From contig NZ_CAOJCM010000002.1 of NCBI RefSeq assembly GCF_948329825.1, positions 1,051,777 through 1,115,776 on the forward strand: a stretch of DNA of 64,000 nucleotides. Direction: 5' to 3'. Source of the stretch: Paenibacillus sp. JJ-100. Lineage in GTDB: Bacteria; Bacillota; Bacilli; Paenibacillales; Paenibacillaceae. Shown in pieces: positions 49,662 through 57,126 of the stretch. Position numbers and translations under genes: made by a program. The notes beneath the pieces are model-generated. The model saw only the letters and a list, made by a program, of their open reading frames with translations. It made no database searches and had not been told where the DNA came from. Each line of letters opens with the position of its first letter. The stretch's first letter is position 1.

Positions 49662-51653
49662 TCAGATAACCTCCTGGAAGTCGTTATGCTCCAAGCGGAG
49701 CTTCTTGTCGCCTTCAGATACAACCAATCGAATCACTTGGGCATCCGTAGGAATGAGTTGAGTGACAGCTTCGGCATTGTCCACGAAGATCGGAGCGCTG
49801 AACCCATAGTGCTGTCCCAGCGTGTTGATAATGTCCAATCCTACGTTGATCCGAGCAGCGTTGTTCAAACCGCCCTCGTAAGGAACACCGTTGAACAATG
49901 TCTTGCACACGTCTTTCAGACCACCGTTGATCTGTTCTTCGAACAACCGGAACCTTGCATATTTGAACTTGCTGTTGATCTTTGATTCCAACATGCTGAC
50001 CTTCGTCCGCGTGAATTCCTCAGTCAAGAACAACTCGTGTTCAAGCTTTTCAAACTCTGCTGCAAGCTTACGTTCTTGTTCAGTCAGTTCAGCAATCCGC
50101 TTTTCTGTAGTCGCTACACTTACCAGCTTCGCTTTGTCCGCTTCCAGATCGTCTACCTGCGAACGAAGTAATCTGATCTCCGCTTGGACCTTTCCAATGG
50201 CATCAGCAGCAGAAGAACGAATCTGCTCAATCTCAGCACGCACTTTATCCCCATCTCGTTGTATGGATTGATACTTTGTGTTGTCAGCAGGGTCAGCAAT
50301 GTTGGTTTGTAAGTTCTGCAGGGTAGCTTCGGCAGCCATAACTTCCGCTGTTTTCGATGCGATTTTCTCTCGCAATGCTGCTAGTTCTTTTTCAAGTTTT
50401 TGCAGTTCTTCTTCGAGAGTACGTTTCTCTGCAGCGGCCAGCTTGCCATCAGTGCTAATCGCTTCAAGCCGTTTCGACTTGTCCAAATTGAATGCTTCAA
50501 GTGCCTTGGCCTGTGCTGACTGCAACTGATCTTCGGGAAGTGTTTGTCCGCATGTTGGGCAGTTAGCATCATGCTGATGCTCATGCACCGGATACTGAAG
50601 GCTATCAAGTGACGTCCATTCTTCCCGTAGCCTTTTAACTTGGCTATCAACACGCACAATCTGGCTTGTATAACGTTCTGCCTCGTGCTGCCCAGCTGAG
50701 AGCCGAGATTGCAATTCAGAAGCTTCACCGCGCAATTGCGATAGTCTTGTTTGTTGCTCATGAATTGCCTTCAAGCCTTCTGCCTGAATTACTTGCTTTA
50801 GTTCAGCAAGTGAAGCATTGATCTCACGCAAGCGGATCTCCTTGGCTGAAAGCTCTCCACCTGATTGAATCCGTTGAAGCTCAGCGGTTTTGGCATCCAC
50901 CCTGCTGCGCATCGTATCGATGTCCTCTTGCAACAGCTCAGCGTCCAGGTCAGACACATCTGGCATGCTTCGGCGTGCTTCATCGATGCGAACTGGGATC
51001 TTCTCCAATTCCTTATTAATCTCAGATCTGCGGGCCGCAATTACCTTGCGGTGATCCTCAAGACTACGGTCGCCCAGGATGTCCGTCAGCGGTTCAAGTT
51101 GCTTATTACCTGCGATAATCTCGCTGTCCGTCATATCTCCGCACACATCCAGTAGCACTTTACGCCGTGCATCAGGTTTCAACACTTCGTTAAAATACGA
51201 AGGGCTTGTCAGAAGTTTAAAAATCTCTTCATTGATTAGCCCATTGACTTCTGCATTGTATTGGGCGAGTTTGACGGGAACACCGTCCACGTAATAATCC
51301 GTGGTATTTCCGTTTGATTCTGCAACTGCAGATCCGCGCTTCTTGGTGAACTTCTCGTAGTACACTTTTTTGAAGGAACGCCGGCGGCGGTCAACCATCA
51401 AAACAGCTTCGACTTCATGCTGCAATCCGTGTTCAGCCACACGTCCCAAATCGTTCAGGCCTTTGATTTCAAACGATGTTCTATTCTGGCTGTCCTTATG
51501 AAACAGTGCCCATAAAAAACCATCGAACAAAGTTGTTTTGCCTGTAGCGTTATCGCCGTAAGCAGAAATGTTCTTTCCGTCAGCATCCAGTACAAAATCC
51601 CGCAACCCTTTAAAATTGCGGAGGGTCAGGGATATCAATGTGATTTGTTTCAT
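49662..51653 (-). CDS. SbcC/Rad50-like AAA ATPase
   Basis: 663 residues. Walker A GDNATGKTT is at 33-41; long coiled coils (about 200-360 and 380-540) flank a zinc hook CPTC at 365-368; the C-terminal lobe has IFVDNAEAVTQLIPTDAQVI. It is about two thirds the length of bacterial SbcC. No SbcD nuclease gene adjoins it. It probably holds DNA ends for recombination together with the RecT-like protein. Confidence 0.85.
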   Translation of the reverse strand: MKQITLISLTLRNFKGLRDFVLDADGKNISAYGDNATGKTTLFDGFLWALFHKDSQNRTSFEIKGLNDLGRVAEHGLQHEVEAVLMVDRRRRSFKKVYYEKFTKKRGSAVAESNGNTTDYYVDGVPVKLAQYNAEVNGLINEEIFKLLTSPSYFNEVLKPDARRKVLLDVCGDMTDSEIIAGNKQLEPLTDILGDRSLEDHRKVIAARRSEINKELEKIPVRIDEARRSMPDVSDLDAELLQEDIDTMRSRVDAKTAELQRIQSGGELSAKEIRLREINASLAELKQVIQAEGLKAIHEQQTRLSQLRGEASELQSRLSAGQHEAERYTSQIVRVDSQVKRLREEWTSLDSLQYPVHEHQHDANCPTCGQTLPEDQLQSAQAKALEAFNLDKSKRLEAISTDGKLAAAEKRTLEEELQKLEKELAALREKIASKTAEVMAAEATLQNLQTNIADPADNTKYQSIQRDGDKVRAEIEQIRSSAADAIGKVQAEIRLLRSQVDDLEADKAKLVSVATTEKRIAELTEQERKLAAEFEKLEHELFLTEEFTRTKVSMLESKINSKFKYARFRLFEEQINGGLKDVCKTLFNGVPYEGGLNNAARINVGLDIINTLGQHYGFSAPIFVDNAEAVTQLIPTDAQVIRLVVSEGDKKLRLEHNDFQEVI

Positions 51654-51853
51654 GCGCTCTGCTCCTTTGATTTGAGATGTTGGCTGATCGCTTCAGCTAC
51701 TGCTGAAAGTTGATCGTCATCGGCCATTAGCTCAACAGATCCAAAAGACCCCGAAACAGAAAGGATCGCAGGCGTGTAATGCATCGCTGGTTTAACAGCA
51801 GCGTCAATGGTTTGAGCGGATAAGTCGAGAGTGATAGCAGTCGTTTTACTCAT
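51650..51853 (-). CDS. Hypothetical small phage protein
   Basis: 67 residues from ATG 51853 (GGAGGACGTT upstream). TKTTAITLDL-like start, then AILSVSGSFGSVELMADDDQ: a small beta domain followed by a helix. It overlaps the SbcC-like start by 4 bp. Unknown. Confidence 0.6.
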   Translation of the reverse strand: MSKTTAITLDLSAQTIDAAVKPAMHYTPAILSVSGSFGSVELMADDDQLSAVAEAISQHLKSKEQSA

Positions 51854-51928
51854 AACGTCCTCCTTGTTTGACACGCCCACCCATGGTAAGATGACCGTGT
51901 ATCCATATTTAGTTTTCAATGTTCTGAG

Positions 51929-51953
51929 ATAGCCCGCTGCAACGGGCTATTTT
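51929..51953 (+). terminator. Short hairpin overlapping a stop codon
   Basis: ATAGCCCG and CGGGCTAT (51929-51936, 51943-51950) followed on the + strand by TTTTCA. On the - strand no T-run follows, so it may block antisense transcription rather than end the early operon. Confidence 0.4.
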
Positions 51954-52192
51954 TCATTTAATTCCTCTTGCAATTCAGCAAGCGCCTCTTGCGCTTTTTC
52001 ATGTGCCTCTTCCAACTCTTCTGCCTGATCACGGATTGTCTCCAGTTGCGTAATCACATCATTGAGCTCACCTTCAGTAAATTCTGATAGTCTCCGAAGA
52101 ATGTAAGGTGTGTTATTAATGGCATCGTTTGTGTCATCTGCAAGACTGCAGAGCAGGTTCAGAACCTTACTCACTGATTCATGAATTGCCAT
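51947..52192 (-). CDS. Small coiled-coil protein
   Basis: 81 residues from ATG 52192 (AGGGAGGAACCAAGTAT upstream). The C-terminal half is a coiled coil (EELEEAHEKAQEALAELQEE). In an early operon it may be a host-takeover or regulatory factor. Unknown. Confidence 0.6.
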   Translation of the reverse strand: MAIHESVSKVLNLLCSLADDTNDAINNTPYILRRLSEFTEGELNDVITQLETIRDQAEELEEAHEKAQEALAELQEELNEK

Positions 52193-52273
52193 ATACTTGG
52201 TTCCTCCCTTCATATCTAGTTGCGGTTGCCCGCGACGCCTCACGGCGTTTCGTCCACTACCGCAGCGGACTCA

Positions 52274-52504
52274 TCAGGCGGTAATTTGTTCTATTGCTTC
52301 AATCGCTTGAAGCTTATATTCAGTAGGCAACTCCTGCAGACTGAACTTTGCATTTTCCCAACGGATAAAAATGTCCAGCCGTTCTGATCGGTAGGCATTG
52401 ATACCACGAGCGGCTTCCGTTGCTGGAACCGAACTACTCGCTCTCAAAGCAAGTGTGGAAGCAACATAATTGTCGATGATCTGACGTGCCAATTGATCAC
52501 TCAT
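52274..52504 (-). CDS. Hypothetical helical early protein
   Basis: 76 residues: SDQLARQIIDNYVASTLALR, then LDIFIRWENAKFSLQELPTE. Mostly helical. It overlaps the upstream gene by 4 bp (ATGA). No family recognised. Confidence 0.55.
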   Translation of the reverse strand: MSDQLARQIIDNYVASTLALRASSSVPATEAARGINAYRSERLDIFIRWENAKFSLQELPTEYKLQAIEAIEQITA

Positions 52505-52773
52505 ACCGATTCCCCCTTGCGCTTTTGCTCAGGAGAAGATAAAATGAGCAGCAGAAGAGACTTTAGACGAGTTCTCAGACCAAGTGTCCGCCCTGCCAGG
52601 CGGGCATTTTTCATTTCTGCTTCCGCAAATCGAATCATCCGATTTAGATACTCCTCTGCGCTCGTCATCTTTCCAGGCAGCATTCTTCCAGGCTCTTTCC
52701 TAATTAGCTTCAGGTTATGCTTTGAATTTCTTCCAGCCTGCAATGCTTCTTTCGCCAACTCTTCCCGTGACAT
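52501..52773 (-). CDS. Hypothetical basic early protein
   Basis: 90 residues, basic and helical (LIRKEPGRMLPGKMTSAEEY, then RTLGLRTRLKSLLLLILSSP). The hydrophobic patch near the C-terminus is too short for a sure membrane anchor. Unknown function. Confidence 0.55.
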   Translation of the reverse strand: MSREELAKEALQAGRNSKHNLKLIRKEPGRMLPGKMTSAEEYLNRMIRFAEAEMKNARLAGRTLGLRTRLKSLLLLILSSPEQKRKGESV

Positions 52774-52783
52774 TCAACCTACC

Positions 52784-53290
52784 TCATTTCATATATTTTT
52801 TTGCCTTCAGATCCGCTCGATGTTCTTTCCAGGTAGCGAACCAGCTGAAGGAATATTCCTTACACAACACTGCGGCAAAGTGCGTTAATGCTGTGATTGC
52901 CTCCACCGTTTCCATCAGCAGCCGTTTCAAAACTGCACGATCTGTTTCTGTGAGCTGGTCGGCTGTCTTGCTAATCGGCGCTTCCGTTGTTAAAGCCAGG
53001 ACTTCCTTCATTTCCTCGACCGTTTTAAATAAGACACTTGCTCTATGTAAATCCACGTTGTCCAACCAAGGCGTGATTGCACCACCTGTTACTTCTTCCT
53101 GAGCCGCTAAGTACAACCGCGGATCATCGAACGACCTTGCCACTTGAGTAATCAACCCTTTTGGTGCAGGCCGTTCTCCAGTCTCCACTTTTGCTATGGA
53201 TGACCTCTCAATAAACGCTTGATCCGCAAATTCCTTTTGTGTTAAACCTTGCTCCTTTCGGTAGTTATGAAGCAATTCACCTATTGACAA
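52784..53290 (-). CDS. XRE-family regulator with C-terminal domain
   Basis: 168 residues from TTG 53290 (GGGGAGACGAGTC upstream). The HTH_3 domain is clear: IGELLHNYRKEQGLTQKEFA, DQAFIERSSIAKVETGER. The C-terminal 100 residues are helical. It may regulate the early operon in which it lies. Confidence 0.8.
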   Translation of the reverse strand: MSIGELLHNYRKEQGLTQKEFADQAFIERSSIAKVETGERPAPKGLITQVARSFDDPRLYLAAQEEVTGGAITPWLDNVDLHRASVLFKTVEEMKEVLALTTEAPISKTADQLTETDRAVLKRLLMETVEAITALTHFAAVLCKEYSFSWFATWKEHRADLKAKKYMK

Positions 53291-53410
53291 TAGACTCGTC
53301 TCCCCTCGTTTAATTAGGAGGGATATGGGACAAAATGACTCACAACCTCAATTGTTATGTGACATCTCTGAGGGGTACTATTTGGTTATAAGTTGTTCCC
53401 TTAGATCCCT

Positions 53411-53656
53411 TCATCGTCCGCCGGCTGCCGGTACAGCTCCGGTGGATTTTCTTATTCTAATAAGCTCGGCATCGCTGTCGCGTTTCAATGACTGCAACTC
53501 TCGCTTTGAAATAAGATGTGGATTTTTACACTGCCGTTCGAGCGACAACGTGAAATCAATGGCCTGATCCATTGTCATTTTTCCAATATGGACTCGGGTA
53601 ACTACACCAGCAATGAAACATGCTCGGGATGTTGGCTTGATCCAGTGGAATCTCAT
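53411..53656 (-). CDS. Hypothetical small early protein
   Basis: 81 residues from ATG 53656 (GGAGGACAAGCTT upstream). MRFHWIKPTSRACFIAGV, then MDQAIDFTLSLERQCKNPHL and a basic tail. The gap to the XRE gene (53291-53410) contains an imperfect inverted repeat, TCTGAGGG with CCCTTAGA. Unknown function. Confidence 0.55.
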   Translation of the reverse strand: MRFHWIKPTSRACFIAGVVTRVHIGKMTMDQAIDFTLSLERQCKNPHLISKRELQSLKRDSDAELIRIRKSTGAVPAAGGR

Positions 53657-53681
53657 AAGCTTGTCCTCCGTTGGAAGCCTA

Positions 53682-53843
53682 TTAAGCTTCCTCGTCGTTT
53701 TTAGTAACTGCATCTTGTAAACAAGCCCAAGCTGCTGTTGCTATTTCTTGATCAATACGATCAAGTTCATCTTGTTCTGTTGCGATATGATCGTTACAAA
53801 TAAAGACCTTGGTTTCACCAAACTGATAAGCTGCTACGATCAT
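53682..53843 (-). CDS. Hypothetical small early protein
   Basis: 53 residues from ATG 53843 (GGGAGGGATGCAGGC upstream), with a possible longer form from ATG 53897 (AGGAGG at 13 bases). The core is MIVAAYQFGETKVFICNDHI then a helical acidic tail. Unknown function. Confidence 0.55.
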   Translation of the reverse strand: MIVAAYQFGETKVFICNDHIATEQDELDRIDQEIATAAWACLQDAVTKNDEEA

Positions 53844-53941
53844 GCCTGCATCCCTCCCGGGATTATTTATATGCGAACCTCGTTGTGGGACGGCCATTGT
53901 TTTTTTAAACCTCCTTACTGTTCGTCCTTCCTCCTTCTGCT

Positions 53942-53965
53942 AAAATGGAGTTGTCGCACCATTTT
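53942..53965. promoter_or_regulatory. Inverted repeat upstream of a + strand early gene
   Basis: AAAATGG (53942-53948) and CCATTTT (53959-53965), just before the AAGGAGGTG of the gene at 53987, between divergent units. Likely an operator or a translation-control hairpin. Confidence 0.4.
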
Positions 53966-53986
53966 GTAGAAAGGAGGTGAAAAGAT

Positions 53987-54259
53987 ATGGATCATTACAT
54001 TTATTTCAGACAACTTTCTGATGAAGATAAGTTAAATATGAAAAACGACCTTGAAAGATTTGGGTGGAAAATTGGTGGAGAAGCATCTATGGCTCATTCT
54101 CCAAATCACATTCCATCTGAAATTAAAGTGAGTTTTTACATACTTTCTTGTCCTTATAACAAGGAAATCCAGTTTCCAGAAGGCTATTTCCCTTCAAATA
54201 ATGAGAAGTGCACTCTTTGTGGTTTACCAGTTTCAGTTACTTATTCGAAAACCCATTAG
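53987..54259 (+). CDS. Hypothetical protein on the opposite strand
   Basis: 90 residues from ATG 53987 with AAAGGAGGTGAAAAGAT upstream. It ends with a CTLCG knuckle (about residues 75-79). A/T-rich codon use and orientation differ from neighbours, as for cargo. It overlaps the end of the - strand gene at 54237 by 23 bp. Unknown. Confidence 0.6.
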   Translation: MDHYIYFRQLSDEDKLNMKNDLERFGWKIGGEASMAHSPNHIPSEIKVSFYILSCPYNKEIQFPEGYFPSNNEKCTLCGLPVSVTYSKTH

Positions 54260-54515
54260 CCCTTACCCATTCAAAAGCTCTTCTCATTAAAGCCATGTGT
54301 AACATGTCGATCTCTTCGTCACTGAGATCAGGAAAGATGAAGAATCTACTCGTCATAATCAATTTAGGTTGTTCTGAAGCTGCCGTAGCCGCGGCGGTTT
54401 CTGGAATAACCTCAACTTGCTCCAGAGTGATTTGAAATAATGTGATTCCGCAGACTTTACAAAAGTTATCTGTCGATGCGATTTCGTTACTAGCACATCG
54501 TGGGCACTGGTCCAT
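54237..54515 (-). CDS. Small zinc-ribbon protein
   Basis: 92 residues: CPRC (4-7) and CKVC (19-22) form an N-terminal zinc ribbon; then a Thr/Ala linker and an acidic helical domain (DLSDEEIDMLHMALMRRAFE). ATG overlaps the TGA of the Cro-like gene, so translation is coupled. Unknown function. Confidence 0.65.
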   Translation of the reverse strand: MDQCPRCASNEIASTDNFCKVCGITLFQITLEQVEVIPETAAATAASEQPKLIMTSRFFIFPDLSDEEIDMLHMALMRRAFEWVRANGFSNK

Positions 54516-54739
54516 CAGCTTGCCCCTTTCTTATTTTCTAAGAATTTTTCTTCAAAAAAATATCCTGGAGCAACACCTAACACCGTACAAATTCTCTCAT
54601 ATTCATCAGTACCTATTTTTTGTCTACTTGTCATCATTCGAGAAAATTTCTTAAATTGAATGCCCGATTTATCGGCAACATAAGTGAAAGTCAAACCGCG
54701 TTGCTTAATCAATGCTCGAATTTTCTTGTTAATCCTCAA
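54515..54739 (-). CDS. Cro-like XRE regulator
   Basis: 74 residues from TTG 54739. The HTH runs IRALIKQRGLTFTYVADKSG, IQFKKFSRMMTSR, then ERICTVLGVAPGYFF. It heads the leftward early operon and is divergent from the CI-like gene, the Cro position. Operators lie between. Confidence 0.78.
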   Translation of the reverse strand: MRINKKIRALIKQRGLTFTYVADKSGIQFKKFSRMMTSRQKIGTDEYERICTVLGVAPGYFFEEKFLENKKGAS

Positions 54740-54756
54740 CCTGTATCACCACCATT

Positions 54757-54871
54757 TTCTTAATTTCTAAGAACTTTATATTTACATACTAATTCTTAGA
54801 ATATGAGAAGTCAAGCAAATATTCTTATATTTCAAGAATAAAATCTTTGTTACTAGGAATTCCGGTATAAT
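54757..54871. promoter_or_regulatory. Immunity region: divergent promoters and three operators
   Basis: Leftward promoter: TTGACT (54809-54814), 17 bp, TAGTAT (54786-54791 on the - strand). Rightward -10: TATAAT (54866-54871). Operator-like sites: TTCTTA-N5-TAAGAA (54757-54773), ATTCTTAGAAT (54792-54802, inside the leftward spacer) and ATTCTT-N7-AAGAAT (54821-54839). Confidence 0.7.
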
Positions 54872-54893
54872 TTGTAGGTTAGGAGGTGTTCTT

Positions 54894-55268
54894 ATGTCTT
54901 CAATAGGAGAACGCTTGCGAGAAGCGAGAGAGAAAAAAAACTTGCGTCAAACGCAAGTTAAGGAAAAAACAGGGATAAATAATAAAACTCTTAGTGGGTA
55001 CGAAAACGGAGTAAGTCAACCTGATATGGATACGTTAAAAATTTTAGCTCAACTGTATGAGGTATCAATTGACTGGTTATATGGAAACACAGAAACCACT
55101 AATAAAATTTCTACTAATACTAAGAATTTTCTAAAAGCTATTGAACTATCTGACGAGCAAGCTCACAAGTTTATTAAAGATAATTTTGTTCACCATGGTA
55201 AAGAACTTTCTGATGAAACAATAAGAGAGATCATTTCTTATGCACGTTATAAAGCAAATCAAGAATAG
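54894..55268 (+). CDS. CI-like XRE repressor
   Basis: 124 residues. HTH: IGERLREAREKKNLRQTQVK, EKTGINNKTLSGYENGVSQP, then LKILAQLYEVSIDWL. The C-terminal part is helical and has no S24 peptidase, so induction cannot be by self-cleavage. AGGAGGTG precedes ATG. It probably keeps the prophage silent through the three operators. Confidence 0.85.
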   Translation: MSSIGERLREAREKKNLRQTQVKEKTGINNKTLSGYENGVSQPDMDTLKILAQLYEVSIDWLYGNTETTNKISTNTKNFLKAIELSDEQAHKFIKDNFVHHGKELSDETIREIISYARYKANQE

Positions 55269-55338
55269 ACTTTGGGATCTCCCATCCTAGTTCCTTGAAA
55301 ACAATAAATATTTCCTCTTTTAATTTGTCTTCATTCAT
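55231..55338 (-). CDS. Possible 35-residue peptide antisense to the repressor end
   Basis: ATG 55338 with GGAAGTGATAGT upstream; MNEDKLKEEIFIVFKELGWE, then IPKSILDLLYNVHKK. The composition is like a small helical antirepressor. It overlaps the 3' end of the CI-like gene on the other strand. May be spurious. Confidence 0.3.
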   Translation of the reverse strand: MNEDKLKEEIFIVFKELGWEIPKSILDLLYNVHKK

Positions 55339-55420
55339 ACTATCACTTCCGCCCCCATTTATAGGTTACACAAGAACAAGTGTACCCATAAAATTCTAGC
55401 ATTTGTTATGTAGGAGGTAA

Positions 55421-55450
55421 ATGGCTGACAGGAAGAATTTAGGTAGATAA
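55421..55450 (+). CDS. Nine-residue leader-like frame
   Basis: TAGGAGGTAA abuts ATG GCT GAC, reading MADRKNLGR then TAA. Strong site for such a short frame, 130 bp before the DUF4041 gene; could be a leader peptide. Confidence 0.25.
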   Translation: MADRKNLGR

Positions 55451-55506
55451 TAAGACTGAGATTTGGCGGTAAAATGACTTATTTGTGATGTTATTTCTTT
55501 TCCTCC

Positions 55507-55539
55507 CTCACCTCGTGTTTCTGAAAATTACGAGGTGAG
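55507..55539. promoter_or_regulatory. Hairpin in the 5' region of the DUF4041 gene
   Basis: CTCACCTCGT (55507-55516) and ACGAGGTGAG (55530-55539) are perfect complements. No T-run follows, so it is an operator or mRNA leader stem rather than a terminator. Confidence 0.5.
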
Positions 55540-55582
55540 ACAATACAATTGCTTTCAAAATACAATAATAAGGAGATCTATT

Positions 55583-56944
55583 ATGAGCATTTTTGATGTA
55601 TTCAGATTAAAAAAAATAAAAGAGGAACTCCGAATTACTCAAGAAGAAAACAACTCTTTAAAAGATTTGCTTCGTCCTGAGCACGTTCAGTTGATAGAAA
55701 TTCAGAAAGAAATCAGAGAATTGTCCCAAGAAAAAGAAAGTTTACATACTACGATTATGGATTATGAAGAACACTTATCATTAATTCAAAGAATTTATGA
55801 AGAAAAGAAAAACTCTCTACTTGCTATGGATGATCAAATACTCCTAGAATCATTTTCACTATACGAACCTAGATATGACTTCCAGAATAGCGCTCTCTAC
55901 AAAGAAAAATTGGAGTTAATAAGAAACGAACAGAAAGAAATGATAAAGAATGGAACTGCATGCGTAGGTAGTACAGATTGGTCAGTAAATAATAGTAAAG
56001 CTCAGGGCAAAAAAATGGTTAATGATATGGTTAAAATTGTATTACGCTCTTTCAATAATGAGTGTGATTCCTGTATCAGCAATGTAAAATTCAACAATAT
56101 ACAAATCTGCGAAAAACGTATTAATAGTTCGTTTGATAATTTAAATAAACTGGGAAAAATAATGCAAGTTTGTATTTCTGAATACTATCTCAAATTGAAG
56201 TTCTTAGAGCTTTATCTCGCCCATGAATATAAAGAGAAAAAACAACAAGAGAAAGAAGAACAGAAGCAAATCCGCGAACAAATGCGAGAAGAAGCCAAAC
56301 TCCAAAAAGAGATAGAAGATTTAAGGAAAAACATTGAGAAAGAGAGAAAACATTACTCAAACGCGCTTCAAAAAGTTGAAAAACAACTAGAAAATTGCTC
56401 CGATGAAGCCGAAGCTGCCCTTTTAAGAGCTAAGATCTCTGAATTATCAGAGAGTCTTACTGAAATTGAAAAACAAACTGCTGATATAGATTATCGCGAA
56501 GCAAACCAACGCGCCGGATATGTTTATGTAATTTCAAATATTGGTTCCTTCGGAGAGAATGTTTACAAGATTGGCATGACTCGCCGTCTTGATCCGTACG
56601 ATAGAGTTCACGAGTTAGGAGACGCTTCAGTTCCGTTTAATTTCGACGTGCATGCAATGATATTTTCAAACGATGCCCCGAAATTAGAAGCAACTTTGCA
56701 TAGAGCCTTTGATGATCGCAAACTTAATCTAGTCAATTCAAGAAGAGAGTTTTTCCGTGTTACTCTAAAAGAGATTGAAGATGTTGTATTAAAAAATCAT
56801 GATAATACTGCCGAATTTATAAGAAACGCAGATGCAGAACAATACAGAGAAAGTCTTGCTATGCGAAAAGTGAAACAGCCAGTCAATAATGATGCTAATC
56901 CCTTTTCATCTGGATATTTAGAAGTTGCAGTTTCATCAGAATAA
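55583..56944 (+). CDS. DUF4041 / T5orf172 (GIY-YIG-like) protein
   Basis: 453 residues from ATG 55583 (AAGGAGATCTATT upstream). The N-terminus and middle are coiled coil with a DUF4041-like part. The C-terminal domain (about 330-425) starts AGYVYVISNIGSFGENVYKI, then GMTRRLDPYDRV and LEATLHRAFDDRKLN, the T5orf172 branch of GIY-YIG nucleases. Such proteins are frequent next to phage repressors or integrases; an exclusion or DNA-damage role is suspected. It lies between the repressor and recombinase. Confidence 0.82.
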   Translation: MSIFDVFRLKKIKEELRITQEENNSLKDLLRPEHVQLIEIQKEIRELSQEKESLHTTIMDYEEHLSLIQRIYEEKKNSLLAMDDQILLESFSLYEPRYDFQNSALYKEKLELIRNEQKEMIKNGTACVGSTDWSVNNSKAQGKKMVNDMVKIVLRSFNNECDSCISNVKFNNIQICEKRINSSFDNLNKLGKIMQVCISEYYLKLKFLELYLAHEYKEKKQQEKEEQKQIREQMREEAKLQKEIEDLRKNIEKERKHYSNALQKVEKQLENCSDEAEAALLRAKISELSESLTEIEKQTADIDYREANQRAGYVYVISNIGSFGENVYKIGMTRRLDPYDRVHELGDASVPFNFDVHAMIFSNDAPKLEATLHRAFDDRKLNLVNSRREFFRVTLKEIEDVVLKNHDNTAEFIRNADAEQYRESLAMRKVKQPVNNDANPFSSGYLEVAVSSE

Positions 56945-56964
56945 CCCCAAGGGAGGTAGTCTAT

Positions 56965-57021
56965 TTGAAAAATAGCGGAGCTCACATCTGGGCTAATCAA
57001 TGGTTAGATGATAATTCATAA
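56965..57021 (+). CDS. 18-residue frame after the DUF4041 gene
   Basis: GGGAGGTAGTCTA precedes TTG 56965; the peptide is (M)KNSGAHIWANQWLDDNS. It is followed at once by a terminator. Ribosome binding site is good but the length makes it uncertain. Confidence 0.3.
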   Translation: MKNSGAHIWANQWLDDNS

Positions 57022-57028
57022 TAATATC

Positions 57029-57052
57029 AAGCCCTTCGGGGCTTTTCTTTTT
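57029..57052 (+). terminator. Terminator with TTCG loop
   Basis: AAGCCC-TTCG-GGGCTT followed by TTCTTTTTTG. It isolates the recombinase gene from upstream phage transcription. Confidence 0.88.
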
Positions 57053-57061
57053 TGTGGATTG

Positions 57062-57091
57062 ATATTGTCGTGAAACCAACAAACATACAGT
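57062..57091 (+). promoter_or_regulatory. Sigma-E-like promoter of the recombinase gene
   Basis: -10 CATACAGT (57084-57091) fits the sigma-E consensus CATACANT exactly; ATATT at 57062-57066 resembles its -35, with a somewhat long 17-bp spacer. Mother-cell expression of the recombinase would match spoIVCA. Confidence 0.6.
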
Positions 57092-57126
57092 AAACTATGT
57101 AGGAACAAGTCTTACAGGAGGTACAA

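Noticed and set aside
52244..52273. GC-rich segment with inverted repeats between early genes as an insertion sequence trace
   Set aside because: Only about 30 bp, with no target duplication or transposase remnant.
53325..53567. 80-codon + strand frame with AGGAGGGAT before its ATG
   Set aside because: It runs antisense through the early gene at 53411-53656, its product is compositionally odd, and its ribosome binding site is too close to the ATG.
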